From the NCBI GenBank assembly GCA_964453645.1, contig CAYVRJ010000002.1, positions 248,001-312,000 of the forward strand: 64,000 nt of DNA, read 5' to 3'. Below are positions 49,760 through 58,709 of the stretch, one piece after another. The notes beneath the pieces are model-generated. The model saw only the letters and a list, made by a program, of their open reading frames with translations, did no database searches and was not told the origin of the DNA. The first letter of the stretch is position 1; every line of letters starts with the position of its first letter. The DNA comes from CAYVRJ01 sp964453645 (GTDB taxonomy: Bacteria; Bacillota; Clostridia; Christensenellales; JAWKQI01). The position numbers were made by a program, and so were the translations under genes.

Positions 49760-51472
49760 CTATTCCCCCTCAATGGCACCGAATGCACAAACTTTTTCGC
49801 ATAACCCACACCCGTTGCACACAGAACCATCAATGGCAACGCAATCGCCAGAAACGCTGATAGCCGGGCACCCGAGTTTAATACAAACCTTACACTTCTT
49901 GCACTTGTCGTTGATTTTATAAGGCTTAGCCGTCTGCTTTTCCAGCAACACACAGGGGCGCCTAACGATCACCACTGAAACAGCTTCCCTTTCCGTCTCT
50001 GCCTTTAAAACCTTCTCTAACTTTTTGAGATCAAAGGGATCCACCACTTCAACGTGTTTTACTCCGCAGGCGTGGCAAATCTCTTCTAGTTTAATGGCAT
50101 TGGTGGGTTCACCCTTTGCGTTTTTACCCGTTCCGGCGTGATGCTGATGCCCTGTCATACCCGTTGTAGAATTGTCTAAAATTAGAAGTGTGCCGTATTG
50201 GCCGTTATATACCAAATCAATCAGCCCAGTGATACCCGAGTGCAGGAAAGTTGAATCCCCAATCACACCCACCACTTTTTTCTCTTTACCCAGCACACGC
50301 TCCATGCCAAGAGCCATACCCACCGATGCACCCATACACAGGCACGCATCAATTCCCGACAAGGGAGGCAGTGCGCCCAGCGTGTAACAGCCGATATCCC
50401 CCATTGCCGTCAGTTTCAACTTGTTTGTAACATAATACAATCCCCTGTGGGGGCATCCGGGACACATCACCGGCGGACGGTTGGGTAAGTCCAGGGGCTG
50501 TATACTGCTTACAGTTTCACCCAGAATGGCTTTTTTAATCTTATTCACAGAGTATTCGCCCTGCAAACTAAATATCTCTTTGCCAATGACTTGAATACCC
50601 ATGGCTTTGATTTGATTTTCAAAGAAGGGTTCCAATTCTTCACAAATGTACAACGTATCTACATTTTTTGCGAATTCCGCAAACATCTCTTTTGGAATGG
50701 GATACACCATGCCCAGTTTTAACACCGATGCATTGGGCAACGCTTCCTTTACATAATTATAAACCGTTCCGGCACACACAACTCCAATGGATTTGTCCGC
50801 ATATTCAATTGTATTGATGTCTAGGGTTTTTGCGTATTGATTGAGTTCGTCCATTCTCTTCTCAACTTCAATATGCCGTTTAATAGCCATAGCTGGCATC
50901 ATCACGTATTTACCCATATTCTTCTCATATGGCTTTAACGTTATCTCCTGTCGATCGGCTGTCTCCACAATACTTTGGGAATGAGAGACTCTGGTCTGGG
51001 TGCGCAACAGTACCGGAGTATCGAACTTTTCGGACAGTTCAAATGCAAGTTTGGTAAACTCCTTTGCCTCTTGGCTATCTGCCGGTTCCAGCATGGGCAC
51101 ATGGGCACTTCTCGCATAAAATCTGGAGTCTTGCTCGTTTTGAGATGAGTGCATTCCCGGGTCGTCCGCAACGACGATCACCAGCCCTCCGTTCACCCCC
51201 GTGTATGCAGCGGTGAACAGCGGGTCTGCTGCAACGTTTAATCCAACGTGTTTCATGCAGCAAAGGGCTCTGCCCCCCGCCAGACTTCCGCCATACGCAA
51301 CTTCCAGCGCCACCTTTTCGTTGGTGGACCACTGGGTCTTTACTTCTTCATATTTAGATAAATACTCTGTTATTTCGGTAGAGGGTGTTCCCGGATATGC
51401 CGTGCCCAGCACTGCTCCCGCCTCAAATGCTCCCCGGGCAATCGCTTCGTTGCCCAACATTAGTTTTTTCAT
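49760..51472 (-). CDS. iorA: Indolepyruvate:ferredoxin oxidoreductase alpha subunit
   Basis: This is the TPP-dependent catalytic subunit, 570 residues. The N-terminal pyrimidine-binding part has LGNEAIARGAFEAG and AYPGTPSTEITEYL. The TPP-binding domain has MCPGCPHRGLYYV near 340, GDIGCYTLG, the GDSTFLHSGITGLIDLVYN segment and ILDNSTTGMTGHQ. Two [4Fe-4S] motifs lie at the C-terminus (CKKCKVCIKLGCP and CNGCGLCEKVC). The ATG at 51472 follows AGGGG by 8 bases. It is sandwiched between paaK and iorB. Confidence 0.96.
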   Translation of the reverse strand: MKKLMLGNEAIARGAFEAGAVLGTAYPGTPSTEITEYLSKYEEVKTQWSTNEKVALEVAYGGSLAGGRALCCMKHVGLNVAADPLFTAAYTGVNGGLVIVVADDPGMHSSQNEQDSRFYARSAHVPMLEPADSQEAKEFTKLAFELSEKFDTPVLLRTQTRVSHSQSIVETADRQEITLKPYEKNMGKYVMMPAMAIKRHIEVEKRMDELNQYAKTLDINTIEYADKSIGVVCAGTVYNYVKEALPNASVLKLGMVYPIPKEMFAEFAKNVDTLYICEELEPFFENQIKAMGIQVIGKEIFSLQGEYSVNKIKKAILGETVSSIQPLDLPNRPPVMCPGCPHRGLYYVTNKLKLTAMGDIGCYTLGALPPLSGIDACLCMGASVGMALGMERVLGKEKKVVGVIGDSTFLHSGITGLIDLVYNGQYGTLLILDNSTTGMTGHQHHAGTGKNAKGEPTNAIKLEEICHACGVKHVEVVDPFDLKKLEKVLKAETEREAVSVVIVRRPCVLLEKQTAKPYKINDKCKKCKVCIKLGCPAISVSGDCVAIDGSVCNGCGLCEKVCAFGAIEGE

Positions 51473-51488
51473 GAATTTCCCCTTCATT

Positions 51489-52787
51489 TCAGTCTTTCCT
51501 AAGATCAGTCACACGCTTTGCCTTGCCCTCAAACCGTTTTAAAGTTTCGGGCGCAACCAGCGTGATTTTCGCATCAATAGCCAAGACTGTGTGTAAGTCT
51601 TTGGCAATGCGCTTTTGTAGGTTTGTCAGATCGGCATAGCGGTTTAACACCTTTTCATCGATGAGTTCCACTTTCACCTCTATCCGATCCAAATAATTTT
51701 CTCTGGTTACAATAATTTCATAGTTGGGCCCAATGCCCTGCTGGGACAGCAGTACACCTTCTATTTGTGTGGGGAATACATTCACTCCCCGAATGATTAA
51801 CATATCGTCGGTTCTGCCCTGTATTTTTGTCATCCGCTCGGACGTTCTGCCGCACTTGCACGGCGCAACAATGAGAGATGTAATGTCTTTTGTGCGATAG
51901 CGCAGCACGGGCATGGCCTCTTTTGATAGAGATGTTATGACCATCTCCCCCACTTCACCCTCGGGTAATACTTCTCCCGTATCGGGATCGATAATTTCGG
52001 AAATAAAGTGATCGGATGCAATGTGCATACCCTGTTTTTCCAAACATTCCCCCGAGAATCCAGGGCCAATCACTTCGGACAACCCATAGTTCTCGGTTGC
52101 CTGTATATCAAACTTTTGCTCAATGAGCCTTCTCATTTCATCTGTGGAGCCTTCTCCCCCAAACAGGCCGAATTTTAACGGGAGTTTTTTGGGATCTAGT
52201 CCCATTTTTTCGGCTGTTTCAGCCATATACATGGCGTATGAAGGGGTGCATACCAGGGCAGTGGTAGAAAAGTCCTGCATTATGTTTAATTGTCTCTCGG
52301 TGTTTCCCGAAGAAATGGGGATGACCGTTGCCCCGATTCGCTCCATGCCGTAGTGCAGGCCAAACGCCCCGGTGAACAGCGAGTAGCCAAAGGATATCTG
52401 TGCGATATCACCACTATCCACCCCGGCAGCGCAAATCATGCGGGCACAACACTCTGCCCACATTTCAATATCGTTTTTGGTGTATCCAACAACTGTTGGT
52501 TTTCCCGTGGTACCCGAACTTGCGTGTACGCGCACCACGTCTTTCATGGGGCGTGCAAAGAAATTGAATGGGTAATTTTCCCTCAAATCATCTTTAACCG
52601 TAAAGGGTACCAATGCCAAATCCTTTAATGTCTTGATGTGGGACGGCTTTAAACCAATCTCGTCAAACTTCTTTTTGTAGTGCCCAACGTTTTCATAACA
52701 GTATGCAACCGTCGTTTGTAACTTTTTTAGCTGAAGTGCCCGAACCTCTTGCAGGGGCATGGTTTCAGCTTCTCTATTCCATATCAT
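51489..52787 (-). CDS. paaK: Phenylacetate-CoA ligase
   Basis: PaaK activates phenylacetate or related aryl acids to the CoA thioester, using ATP. The 432-residue protein has the P-loop-like VRVHASSGTTGKPTVVGYT near 87, FGLFGGEGSTDEMRRLIEQ near 206, ATENYGLSEVIGPGFSGEC near 231 and YRTKDITSLI near 295. The C-terminal domain carries GRTDDMLIIRGVNVFPTQIE near 325. It lies directly before iorA (16-base gap), a pairing that recurs in arylacetate/aryl-pyruvate metabolism. Confidence 0.95.
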   Translation of the reverse strand: MIWNREAETMPLQEVRALQLKKLQTTVAYCYENVGHYKKKFDEIGLKPSHIKTLKDLALVPFTVKDDLRENYPFNFFARPMKDVVRVHASSGTTGKPTVVGYTKNDIEMWAECCARMICAAGVDSGDIAQISFGYSLFTGAFGLHYGMERIGATVIPISSGNTERQLNIMQDFSTTALVCTPSYAMYMAETAEKMGLDPKKLPLKFGLFGGEGSTDEMRRLIEQKFDIQATENYGLSEVIGPGFSGECLEKQGMHIASDHFISEIIDPDTGEVLPEGEVGEMVITSLSKEAMPVLRYRTKDITSLIVAPCKCGRTSERMTKIQGRTDDMLIIRGVNVFPTQIEGVLLSQQGIGPNYEIIVTRENYLDRIEVKVELIDEKVLNRYADLTNLQKRIAKDLHTVLAIDAKITLVAPETLKRFEGKAKRVTDLRKD

Positions 52788-52821
52788 CGTCTCTCACCCA
52801 TTCAATTCTTTACTTTATAAA

Positions 52822-54051
52822 TTATAATTTTTTAAATAATAATGCCGCATTTTGTCCGCCAAAACCAAATGAATTGCTCATGGCAGCTCGAATCTTTTTC
52901 TGACGCCCCTTCTCCAAAACGTAATCTAAGGTACATTCCGGGTCGAGGTTCTTGGTTGCAATAGTGGGTGGTGCGTAGTCGTCGCAAACTGCTTTGGCTG
53001 TAATAATCGCTTCCAGTGCACCGGCAGCGCCCATGAGATGACCTGTCATGGATTTTGTACTGCTCACCAACAGATGCTCCGCATGGTCTTTAAACAGTTT
53101 TTTAATGGCGTTGGTCTCGTTAACATCGTTGAGAGGTGTTGATGTGCCGTGAGCGTTGATATAATCCACTTCGGTGCTCATAATCCCCGCCTCACCGATA
53201 GCAAGACCCATGGCATCCACCGATCCTCTGCACTCGGGGTGGGGAGATGTGATGTGGTATGCGTCGCAGGTCTGCCCGTATCCGGCAATTTCACAATATA
53301 TCTTTGCACCCCGGGCGATGGCGCTCTCCATGTCCTCCAAAACGATATACGCTGCACCTTCCCCCATGACAAATCCGTCTCGATCCCGATCAAAGGGACG
53401 GCAAGCGGTCTTGTGATCAGGGTTCACTGACAGCGCCTGAATCTTTGCAAAACCTGCAATAGACAGGGGTTCCAGTGCGGCTTCCGCTCCTCCAGCAACA
53501 GCCGCCAATGCCCTGCCGTTTTTAATGAGGGTGTATGCGTTGCCAATTGCATCTGCTCCCGAGGAACACGCCGTGGTGATGGCATAAGAAGGGCCATAAA
53601 AGCCGTATTTAATGGAGATCATACCTGCTGCCAAATTCATGATGGATTTGGGAACAAAATAGGGAGATACGGATCTCAAACCCTTGTTTATGGACTGCTC
53701 GTGTTCGGAAATGATGGTGGAAATACCGCCGATACCCACCCCCGAAACAACGGCAATGCTGTTTGGGTTGTAACCACTGTCTAAAAGCTTAGCATCGTCC
53801 ACCGCCTGTGTCGCTGCGATAATATTAAAAATGCCGTATCTGTCCAGGCGCTTTGCTTCCCGCTTGTTTAAATAGGCTTCGGTATCGAATTCTTCGCACT
53901 CGGCGCAAGCATATACGCCCAACTCCTGAGCGTTGAACCGAGTGGGATAATTGATCCCACTGACACCGTTGCAAATATTTTCCCAAGCAGAAACCACACT
54001 GCTGCCCACAGGACAAACAGTGCCCATACCCGTTATGACGACTCTCCTCAT
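52822..54051 (-). CDS. fabF: 3-oxoacyl-[ACP] synthase II FabF
   Basis: FabF elongates acyl-ACP with malonyl-ACP. The 409-residue protein has the active-site Cys in ITTACSSGADAIGNAY near 160 and the two catalytic His motifs NAHGTSTPLND near 300 and SSTKSMTGHLMGAAG near 335. The NSFGFGGQNAALLF signature is at the C-terminus. It overlaps acpP by 4 bases. Confidence 0.97.
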   Translation of the reverse strand: MRRVVITGMGTVCPVGSSVVSAWENICNGVSGINYPTRFNAQELGVYACAECEEFDTEAYLNKREAKRLDRYGIFNIIAATQAVDDAKLLDSGYNPNSIAVVSGVGIGGISTIISEHEQSINKGLRSVSPYFVPKSIMNLAAGMISIKYGFYGPSYAITTACSSGADAIGNAYTLIKNGRALAAVAGGAEAALEPLSIAGFAKIQALSVNPDHKTACRPFDRDRDGFVMGEGAAYIVLEDMESAIARGAKIYCEIAGYGQTCDAYHITSPHPECRGSVDAMGLAIGEAGIMSTEVDYINAHGTSTPLNDVNETNAIKKLFKDHAEHLLVSSTKSMTGHLMGAAGALEAIITAKAVCDDYAPPTIATKNLDPECTLDYVLEKGRQKKIRAAMSNSFGFGGQNAALLFKKL

Positions 54052-54287
54052 TTGGCCTCACCGATAAAATCCAGAAGATCGCCCACAGTTTTTATGTTGA
54101 GCAATTCTTCATTGGGAATGGAAATATCAAACTCATTTTCAAGTTCAACGGTGAGTTCCATCATTTCGAGGGAATCCACGCCTAAATCATCGATAAAGCT
54201 CTTGTCTCTCGAAAGCTCTTCAACTTCCTTATCCAAACTTTCCGCCAATAGGTTTAATACTTTTTCTTCCATGATGTTGTACGGCAT
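54048..54287 (-). CDS. acpP: Acyl carrier protein
   Basis: The 79-residue carrier holds the growing fatty acid on a phosphopantetheine arm attached to Ser in GVDSLEMMELTVELENEF, near residue 38. Helices I-IV are as in other ACPs (KVLNLLAESL, IPNEELLNIKTVGDLLDFI). I chose the ATG at 54287, nine bases after AAAGGA and 19 bases after the accA stop; the open frame further upstream lies within accA. Confidence 0.95.
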   Translation of the reverse strand: MPYNIMEEKVLNLLAESLDKEVEELSRDKSFIDDLGVDSLEMMELTVELENEFDISIPNEELLNIKTVGDLLDFIGEAK

Positions 54288-54306
54288 AACGCCGTTTCCT
54301 TTCATT

Positions 54307-55116
54307 TTATTCAGTAAACTCCTGTCTTCCGATGGAGTAATACTTATCTTCACGTTTGGCCAACAGCTTTCTTTCCGATAGCTTTGACAAAAGCGTTAGA
54401 CTCACATAAAATTTACGTTTGAGCACAGAACACACGCTTTGCATATTCTTGCGGCTAAACCCCTGAGGTTCGGCAATAATTTCGTCCACGATATTAAGTC
54501 CATATAAGTCCTGTGCAGTTAATTTTAAACACTGGGCTGCATATTCGGCTTTCTTGGCATCCTTAAAGAGGATGGATGCCGCACCCTCGGGAGATATGAT
54601 GGAAAACACTGAATTTTGCATCATATAGAGCTTGTCGCATATGGAGAGCGCCAGTGCACCTCCGCTGCCCCCTTCGCCGATCACCAGCGAAACGATGGGC
54701 ACTTTTACTTGGGGCAGTTTTAATAAATTATCCGCAATGGCTCCCGATTGGCAGTGCTGTTCCGCCAGCACCCCGCAAAAGGCTCCCGGCGTATCCACAA
54801 TACACACCACCGGACGCATAAACTTTTCGGCCTGCAAAATCAGCCGAAGGGCTTTGCGATAACCCTCGGGGTGGCACATGCCAAAGTTCCTCCACCCCCG
54901 CTCTTCGGTATCCCTGCCCTTTTGTTGGGCAATGACTGTGACGGGCATGTCGTAGAGCATGGCAATTCCGCCAATAATGGCTCTGTCATCTCCCGTCCTT
55001 CTATCTCCGTGCAGTTCGATAAACCCATCGAACAGCGTTGAGATATAGTCCGTGGCCACAGGACGGGCGTTGTCCCGGGCTAATTTTACCTGTTCCCATG
55101 CACTTACCGCATTCAT
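54307..55116 (-). CDS. accA: Acetyl-CoA carboxylase carboxyltransferase subunit alpha
   Basis: With AccD it transfers the carboxyl group from biotin to acetyl-CoA, giving malonyl-CoA. The 269-residue protein has ELHGDRRTGDDRAIIGGIAM near 34, the conserved NFGMCHPEGYRKALRLI near 76 and FVDTPGAF-type CIVDTPGAFCG near 105. It also has GEGGSGGALALSICDKLYM near 147 and FSIISPEGAASILF near 171. It is shorter than the E. coli protein because the N-terminal helix bundle is missing, as in many Firmicutes. It overlaps accD by 4 bases. Confidence 0.95.
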   Translation of the reverse strand: MNAVSAWEQVKLARDNARPVATDYISTLFDGFIELHGDRRTGDDRAIIGGIAMLYDMPVTVIAQQKGRDTEERGWRNFGMCHPEGYRKALRLILQAEKFMRPVVCIVDTPGAFCGVLAEQHCQSGAIADNLLKLPQVKVPIVSLVIGEGGSGGALALSICDKLYMMQNSVFSIISPEGAASILFKDAKKAEYAAQCLKLTAQDLYGLNIVDEIIAEPQGFSRKNMQSVCSVLKRKFYVSLTLLSKLSERKLLAKREDKYYSIGRQEFTE

Positions 55117-56045
55117 TGTGATACCCCCAAGCGAAACGTTCGTTTATCCTTCTTGGAGTGGACGAATAAGAGATCGGAAAGTATTTCCCTCAGCTTTTTT
55201 CGCTCCACAATTGCATCAATATGTCCGTATTCCCGACAGAACTCTGCCGTTTGAAAACTTTCGGGTAACGTTTGGTTGATGGTTCCCTCGATCACTCTTT
55301 TTCCCGCAAAACCGATGGTGGCCTTAGGTTCCGCCAAAATAATGTCCCCCTGCATTGCAAAGGAGGCGGATACCCCCCCGGTGGTGGGATGGGTGAGCAC
55401 ACTGATGTACAATAGTCCGTGTCGCGAGTGTTTGGAAACTGCAAAGCTAACTCTGGCCATCTGCATGAGAGAGATAATACCCTCCTGCATTCTAGCCCCC
55501 CCCGATGCACAAAAGACGATTACGGGCAGAGAATACCCCATTGCGTACTCAAACAACAAAACCAACTTTTCGCCCACCACGCTGCCCATAGAACCCATGA
55601 TGAAATGGGAGTCCATTACGGCGATGCAACACTTCTGGGCATTAACCTTTGCTGTGCCCATGACTAAGGCTTCGTTGTTGCCCGTTTGCTTCACTGCCTT
55701 TTCCAGTTTGTCATCGTAATCGGGGAATTCTAACAAGTTTTTGCTCTTCATTCCCCCCAGCAGTTCCCTAAAACTGCCCGTATCCACAATGAGGGCTATT
55801 CTGTCCCGAGGTTTTAACCGCAAGTACTGCCCACACGACAAGCAAACCCCATACCCCTGTGCAAACTGGAGGGACGTGACCTCACTTCCACACTTTTCAC
55901 AGGTATAGCTAGAAAATTTTGCAGTTTGCTCAATTTTCCTTCGCTTGCGGCGAACTCTTGCATAAACGTGAATCAGTCTACGGGATGTCTTTAACGTTCG
56001 ATACTTGATCGCCTTGGTGACCTTAGACAGTCTGCCCTTATTCAT
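55113..56045 (-). CDS. accD: Acetyl-CoA carboxylase carboxyltransferase subunit beta
   Basis: The 310-residue protein has a basic N-terminal extension (1-48), then the four-Cys zinc ribbon (CEKCGSE near 49 and VCLSCGQYL near 72). The crotonase-fold part has ALVMGTAKVNAQKCCIAVMD near 142, FCASGGARMQEGIISLMQMA near 197 and PTTGGVSASFAMQGDIILAE near 237. accB and accC are not in the window. It overlaps aroQ by 4 bases, tying fatty acid synthesis to the shikimate genes. Confidence 0.96.
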   Translation of the reverse strand: MNKGRLSKVTKAIKYRTLKTSRRLIHVYARVRRKRRKIEQTAKFSSYTCEKCGSEVTSLQFAQGYGVCLSCGQYLRLKPRDRIALIVDTGSFRELLGGMKSKNLLEFPDYDDKLEKAVKQTGNNEALVMGTAKVNAQKCCIAVMDSHFIMGSMGSVVGEKLVLLFEYAMGYSLPVIVFCASGGARMQEGIISLMQMARVSFAVSKHSRHGLLYISVLTHPTTGGVSASFAMQGDIILAEPKATIGFAGKRVIEGTINQTLPESFQTAEFCREYGHIDAIVERKKLREILSDLLFVHSKKDKRTFRLGVSQ

Positions 56046-56470
56046 ATCATTTCAGCTAAAGCATCTATTGCCATCGTATAGCCCGTAAAGTTCAGTCCCG
56101 CAATAACGCCTATACACCCTCTCGCTGTAATAGATTCGTGTCTCAATTCTTCCCTTGCAAAAATGTTGGTGAGGTGTACCTCAATGGTGGGAATTCTCAC
56201 CGCCAACAGAGCATCTAAAATGGCAACGCTGGTGTGCGTGTACCCACCGGGGTTGATAATAATTCCGTCACAGTTGTTGTATGCCCTGTGAATGGCATCA
56301 ATAATCTCTCCCTCAATGTTGCTGTTAAAAAACTCAACGTCCACTTTTCTCGCTTGCGCATGGATCTTGCACAACTCGATTAAATCGTTGAGCGTCCTGT
56401 TGCCATACTTGTTTACTTCCCGAACGCCCAGCATGTTCAAGTTTGCACCGTTAATGATGAGAAGTTTCAT
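56042..56470 (-). CDS. aroQ: 3-dehydroquinate dehydratase, type II
   Basis: This enzyme performs the third step of the shikimate pathway. The 142-residue protein has INGANLNMLGVREVNKYGN with the catalytic Tyr near 22 (type II). FFNSNIEGEIIDAIHRA is near 47, IINPGGYTHTSVAILDAL near 71 with the conserved His, and the IEVHLTNIFAREELRHES motif near 95. It overlaps aroK by 20 bases and accD by 4. Confidence 0.97.
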   Translation of the reverse strand: MKLLIINGANLNMLGVREVNKYGNRTLNDLIELCKIHAQARKVDVEFFNSNIEGEIIDAIHRAYNNCDGIIINPGGYTHTSVAILDALLAVRIPTIEVHLTNIFAREELRHESITARGCIGVIAGLNFTGYTMAIDALAEMI

Positions 56471-56942
56471 AGATCACCTCATATAAATTCTCCGCTGCTG
56501 TATGTATATCATCGAAGTCGTTTAAAAAAACCAAGTGGGCATACCCTTCGTATAACTTTTTTCGCCTTTCAAACAGTTCTTCCAAACTATTTGTTTTCAG
56601 CATAGGCCGTCCATCCGTATCTGTGATTTTTTGAATAGCACGCTTCAAGTAGACAACAAATCCTTTGAGAAGGTGTTCCATGTTTTTTTCAACAGTGACA
56701 ACCCCTCCACCGGTAGATACAACAGCTTCTTTTGTTAAATTGAGCGAAGTAATAATCTCCGTTTCACATTTTCTAAAATGATCTTCCCCCAACTGAAATA
56801 GTTCTTCAATTGGTCCGTACTTCTTTACGATCAGTTCATCGGTATCGATAAAAACACAATTTCGCTTTTGTGCCAGCATTTTTCCCAAAGTAGACTTGCC
56901 GCACCCGCTCATACCTATGAGCACAATGCAACCTTTATGCAT
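56451..56942 (-). CDS. aroK: Shikimate kinase
   Basis: AroK phosphorylates shikimate. The 163-residue protein has Walker A GMSGCGKSTLGKML near 9, the DTDELI shikimate-binding motif near 33, FRKCETEII near 56 and STGGGVVT near 74. It overlaps aroE by 8 bases and aroQ by 20, so translation is likely coupled. Confidence 0.95.
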   Translation of the reverse strand: MHKGCIVLIGMSGCGKSTLGKMLAQKRNCVFIDTDELIVKKYGPIEELFQLGEDHFRKCETEIITSLNLTKEAVVSTGGGVVTVEKNMEHLLKGFVVYLKRAIQKITDTDGRPMLKTNSLEELFERRKKLYEGYAHLVFLNDFDDIHTAAENLYEVIYETSHH

Positions 56943-57684
56943 AAATTTCTTTCCTTACTTCGTCGGCAATGGTTTTGGCAATGTGATCCAAGCTTTGCCC
57001 CTGCCATAATTCATGAGCGTATATGGCTTGATAAATCAGCATCGTCAGGCCGTTGTCCACGGTTTTTCCCAATTCCTTTGCCTTTTTTAAAAAGATCGTT
57101 TCATAAGGATTGTATATTAAATCTAAACACACGTCAAATCTTTTTATGTATGTGTCAGAAATTGGACATGCTTCCTCATTGGGATACATGCCAACAGGCG
57201 TTGCGTTTACCAATATATCCCCCGTCATCTCTTCATCAAAAGGTAGACTCCGGGATATATACGAAACCTCTGTTTCCTTTTGTAAAAAAGCATAGGCACA
57301 GGCCTTCGCCGCACCGCCGGTGCCAATAATATAGGCTTTTTTCCCTTGAATGTTCACACCCAACTCATAGAATGTTTTTAAAAAACCGAGATAATCCGTG
57401 TTATACGCCATGCCACTGTTTGCACATACTGTGTTGGCAGCCCCAATCTCTAAAACGGTATTGGACACATTTAAATACTTTAGGGGCAACCCTTTGTAAG
57501 GGATGGTAATATTAAAACCATCGTATTTTTTGTATTCACCCGATGTAAAAAAGGATTCTGCTTGGCGTTCATCCAAGGGGAGCAGATCATAGGTTCCATG
57601 AATTCCAGAATGTTTTAAAATGATTTGGTGAATCAACGGTGACTTAGAATGAGAGAGTTTGTTCCCCAATAGTGCTAATTTCAT
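56935..57684 (-). CDS. aroE: Shikimate dehydrogenase
   Basis: AroE reduces 3-dehydroshikimate with NADPH. The 249-residue protein has the substrate motif LGNKLSHSKSPLIHQ near 6 and FNITIPYKG with the catalytic Lys near 57. It also has ANTVCANSGMAYNTDYLGF near 82, a GTGGAAKACAYAFL dinucleotide-binding loop near 122 and LVNATPVGMYPNEEAC near 160. I chose the ATG at 57684, seven bases after GGAG, rather than the TTG just before it. It follows aroC by 26 bases. Confidence 0.95.
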   Translation of the reverse strand: MKLALLGNKLSHSKSPLIHQIILKHSGIHGTYDLLPLDERQAESFFTSGEYKKYDGFNITIPYKGLPLKYLNVSNTVLEIGAANTVCANSGMAYNTDYLGFLKTFYELGVNIQGKKAYIIGTGGAAKACAYAFLQKETEVSYISRSLPFDEEMTGDILVNATPVGMYPNEEACPISDTYIKRFDVCLDLIYNPYETIFLKKAKELGKTVDNGLTMLIYQAIYAHELWQGQSLDHIAKTIADEVRKEIYA

Positions 57685-57710
57685 CAATTTTCTCCACTTG
57701 TTTGGTTTCG

Positions 57711-58709
57711 TTAAAATTGATCCCGCATCATGTCATAGATGGCCATAGCCACGCACGCTTCACACACCACGCATCCCCGCAGTGCTATGCAACCGTCGTG
57801 ACGGCCAACAATCTCCAGTTCCTCATTTTGAATTGTTTGCAGATTCACACTCTCTTGCTTTTTTGCAATAGAAGGTGTGGGTCGAAAGGCTACATCACAG
57901 ACAATCTCGTTGCCGTTGGTGATGCCCCCGTCAATCCCCCCTGCATGGTTTGAATGGTGCTTAATCTCTCCATGTTCAACGTATAGTCCGTCGTTGGCAA
58001 GGCTTCCCCGCATGGTCGCAATATCAAACCCTGCACCAAAGGAAACACCCATCACTCCGGGAATGGCAAATAATATTCTGGATATTAAACTTTTAGCACT
58101 GCCAAACAGGGGTGCACCCAAGGAGTGGGGCACATTTTTAGCGCAAATGCGCACGGTCCCCCCCACACTATCCTTTTCTTCCCGGGCTGCCAACACAATG
58201 GCTTCGATTTCATCAGTGCTGTGCACCCGAACGCCACCCACATGGGTGATTTCAGCCTTCACTTCGATGCCTTTTTCAAGGAGCGCCTGTGCGCACAAGG
58301 CTCCAGCAAAGGTGAGGGGCAACGTCAGTCTGCCCGAAAAGTGCCCTCCCCCTCGCATATCTGCAAATCCCTTGTATTTTAACATTGCTGTGTAATCCGC
58401 ATGGGAAGGCCTTGGTATGTTTCTGTGTCTGTCGTAATCCGTTGATTTTACGTTTGTATTTTCAAAGACTGCACAAATGGGAAACCCGGTAGTCACACCG
58501 TTGTGAACACCGGATATATAAGTATATTCGTCGGCTTCGATTCGAGGGGTTGTAAGTTTTCCGCTTGCCTTTCTTCTCAGCAGCATGGAGTGCAGGAAAG
58601 CGTCGTCCAGCTTCATACCCGGGTGAAAGTTGGTTAAAACCAGACCAATTCCCTTGCCGTGGGATTCGCCAAACAGGGACACGCTTATATTGCCGTTAAA
58701 CACACTCAT
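57711..58709 (-). CDS. aroC: Chorismate synthase
   Basis: AroC converts EPSP to chorismate and needs reduced FMN. The 332-residue protein has SLFGESHGKGIGLVL near 10, RRKASGKLTTPRIEADE near 46, RPSHADYTAMLKY near 100, DMRGGGHFSGRLTLPLTFAG near 117 and GGIDGGITNGNEI near 262. It is slightly shorter than the usual 350-390 residues but shows all signatures. The ATG at 58709 follows AGGCGG by 5 bases and overlaps aroA by 14. Confidence 0.96.
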   Translation of the reverse strand: MSVFNGNISVSLFGESHGKGIGLVLTNFHPGMKLDDAFLHSMLLRRKASGKLTTPRIEADEYTYISGVHNGVTTGFPICAVFENTNVKSTDYDRHRNIPRPSHADYTAMLKYKGFADMRGGGHFSGRLTLPLTFAGALCAQALLEKGIEVKAEITHVGGVRVHSTDEIEAIVLAAREEKDSVGGTVRICAKNVPHSLGAPLFGSAKSLISRILFAIPGVMGVSFGAGFDIATMRGSLANDGLYVEHGEIKHHSNHAGGIDGGITNGNEIVCDVAFRPTPSIAKKQESVNLQTIQNEELEIVGRHDGCIALRGCVVCEACVAMAIYDMMRDQF

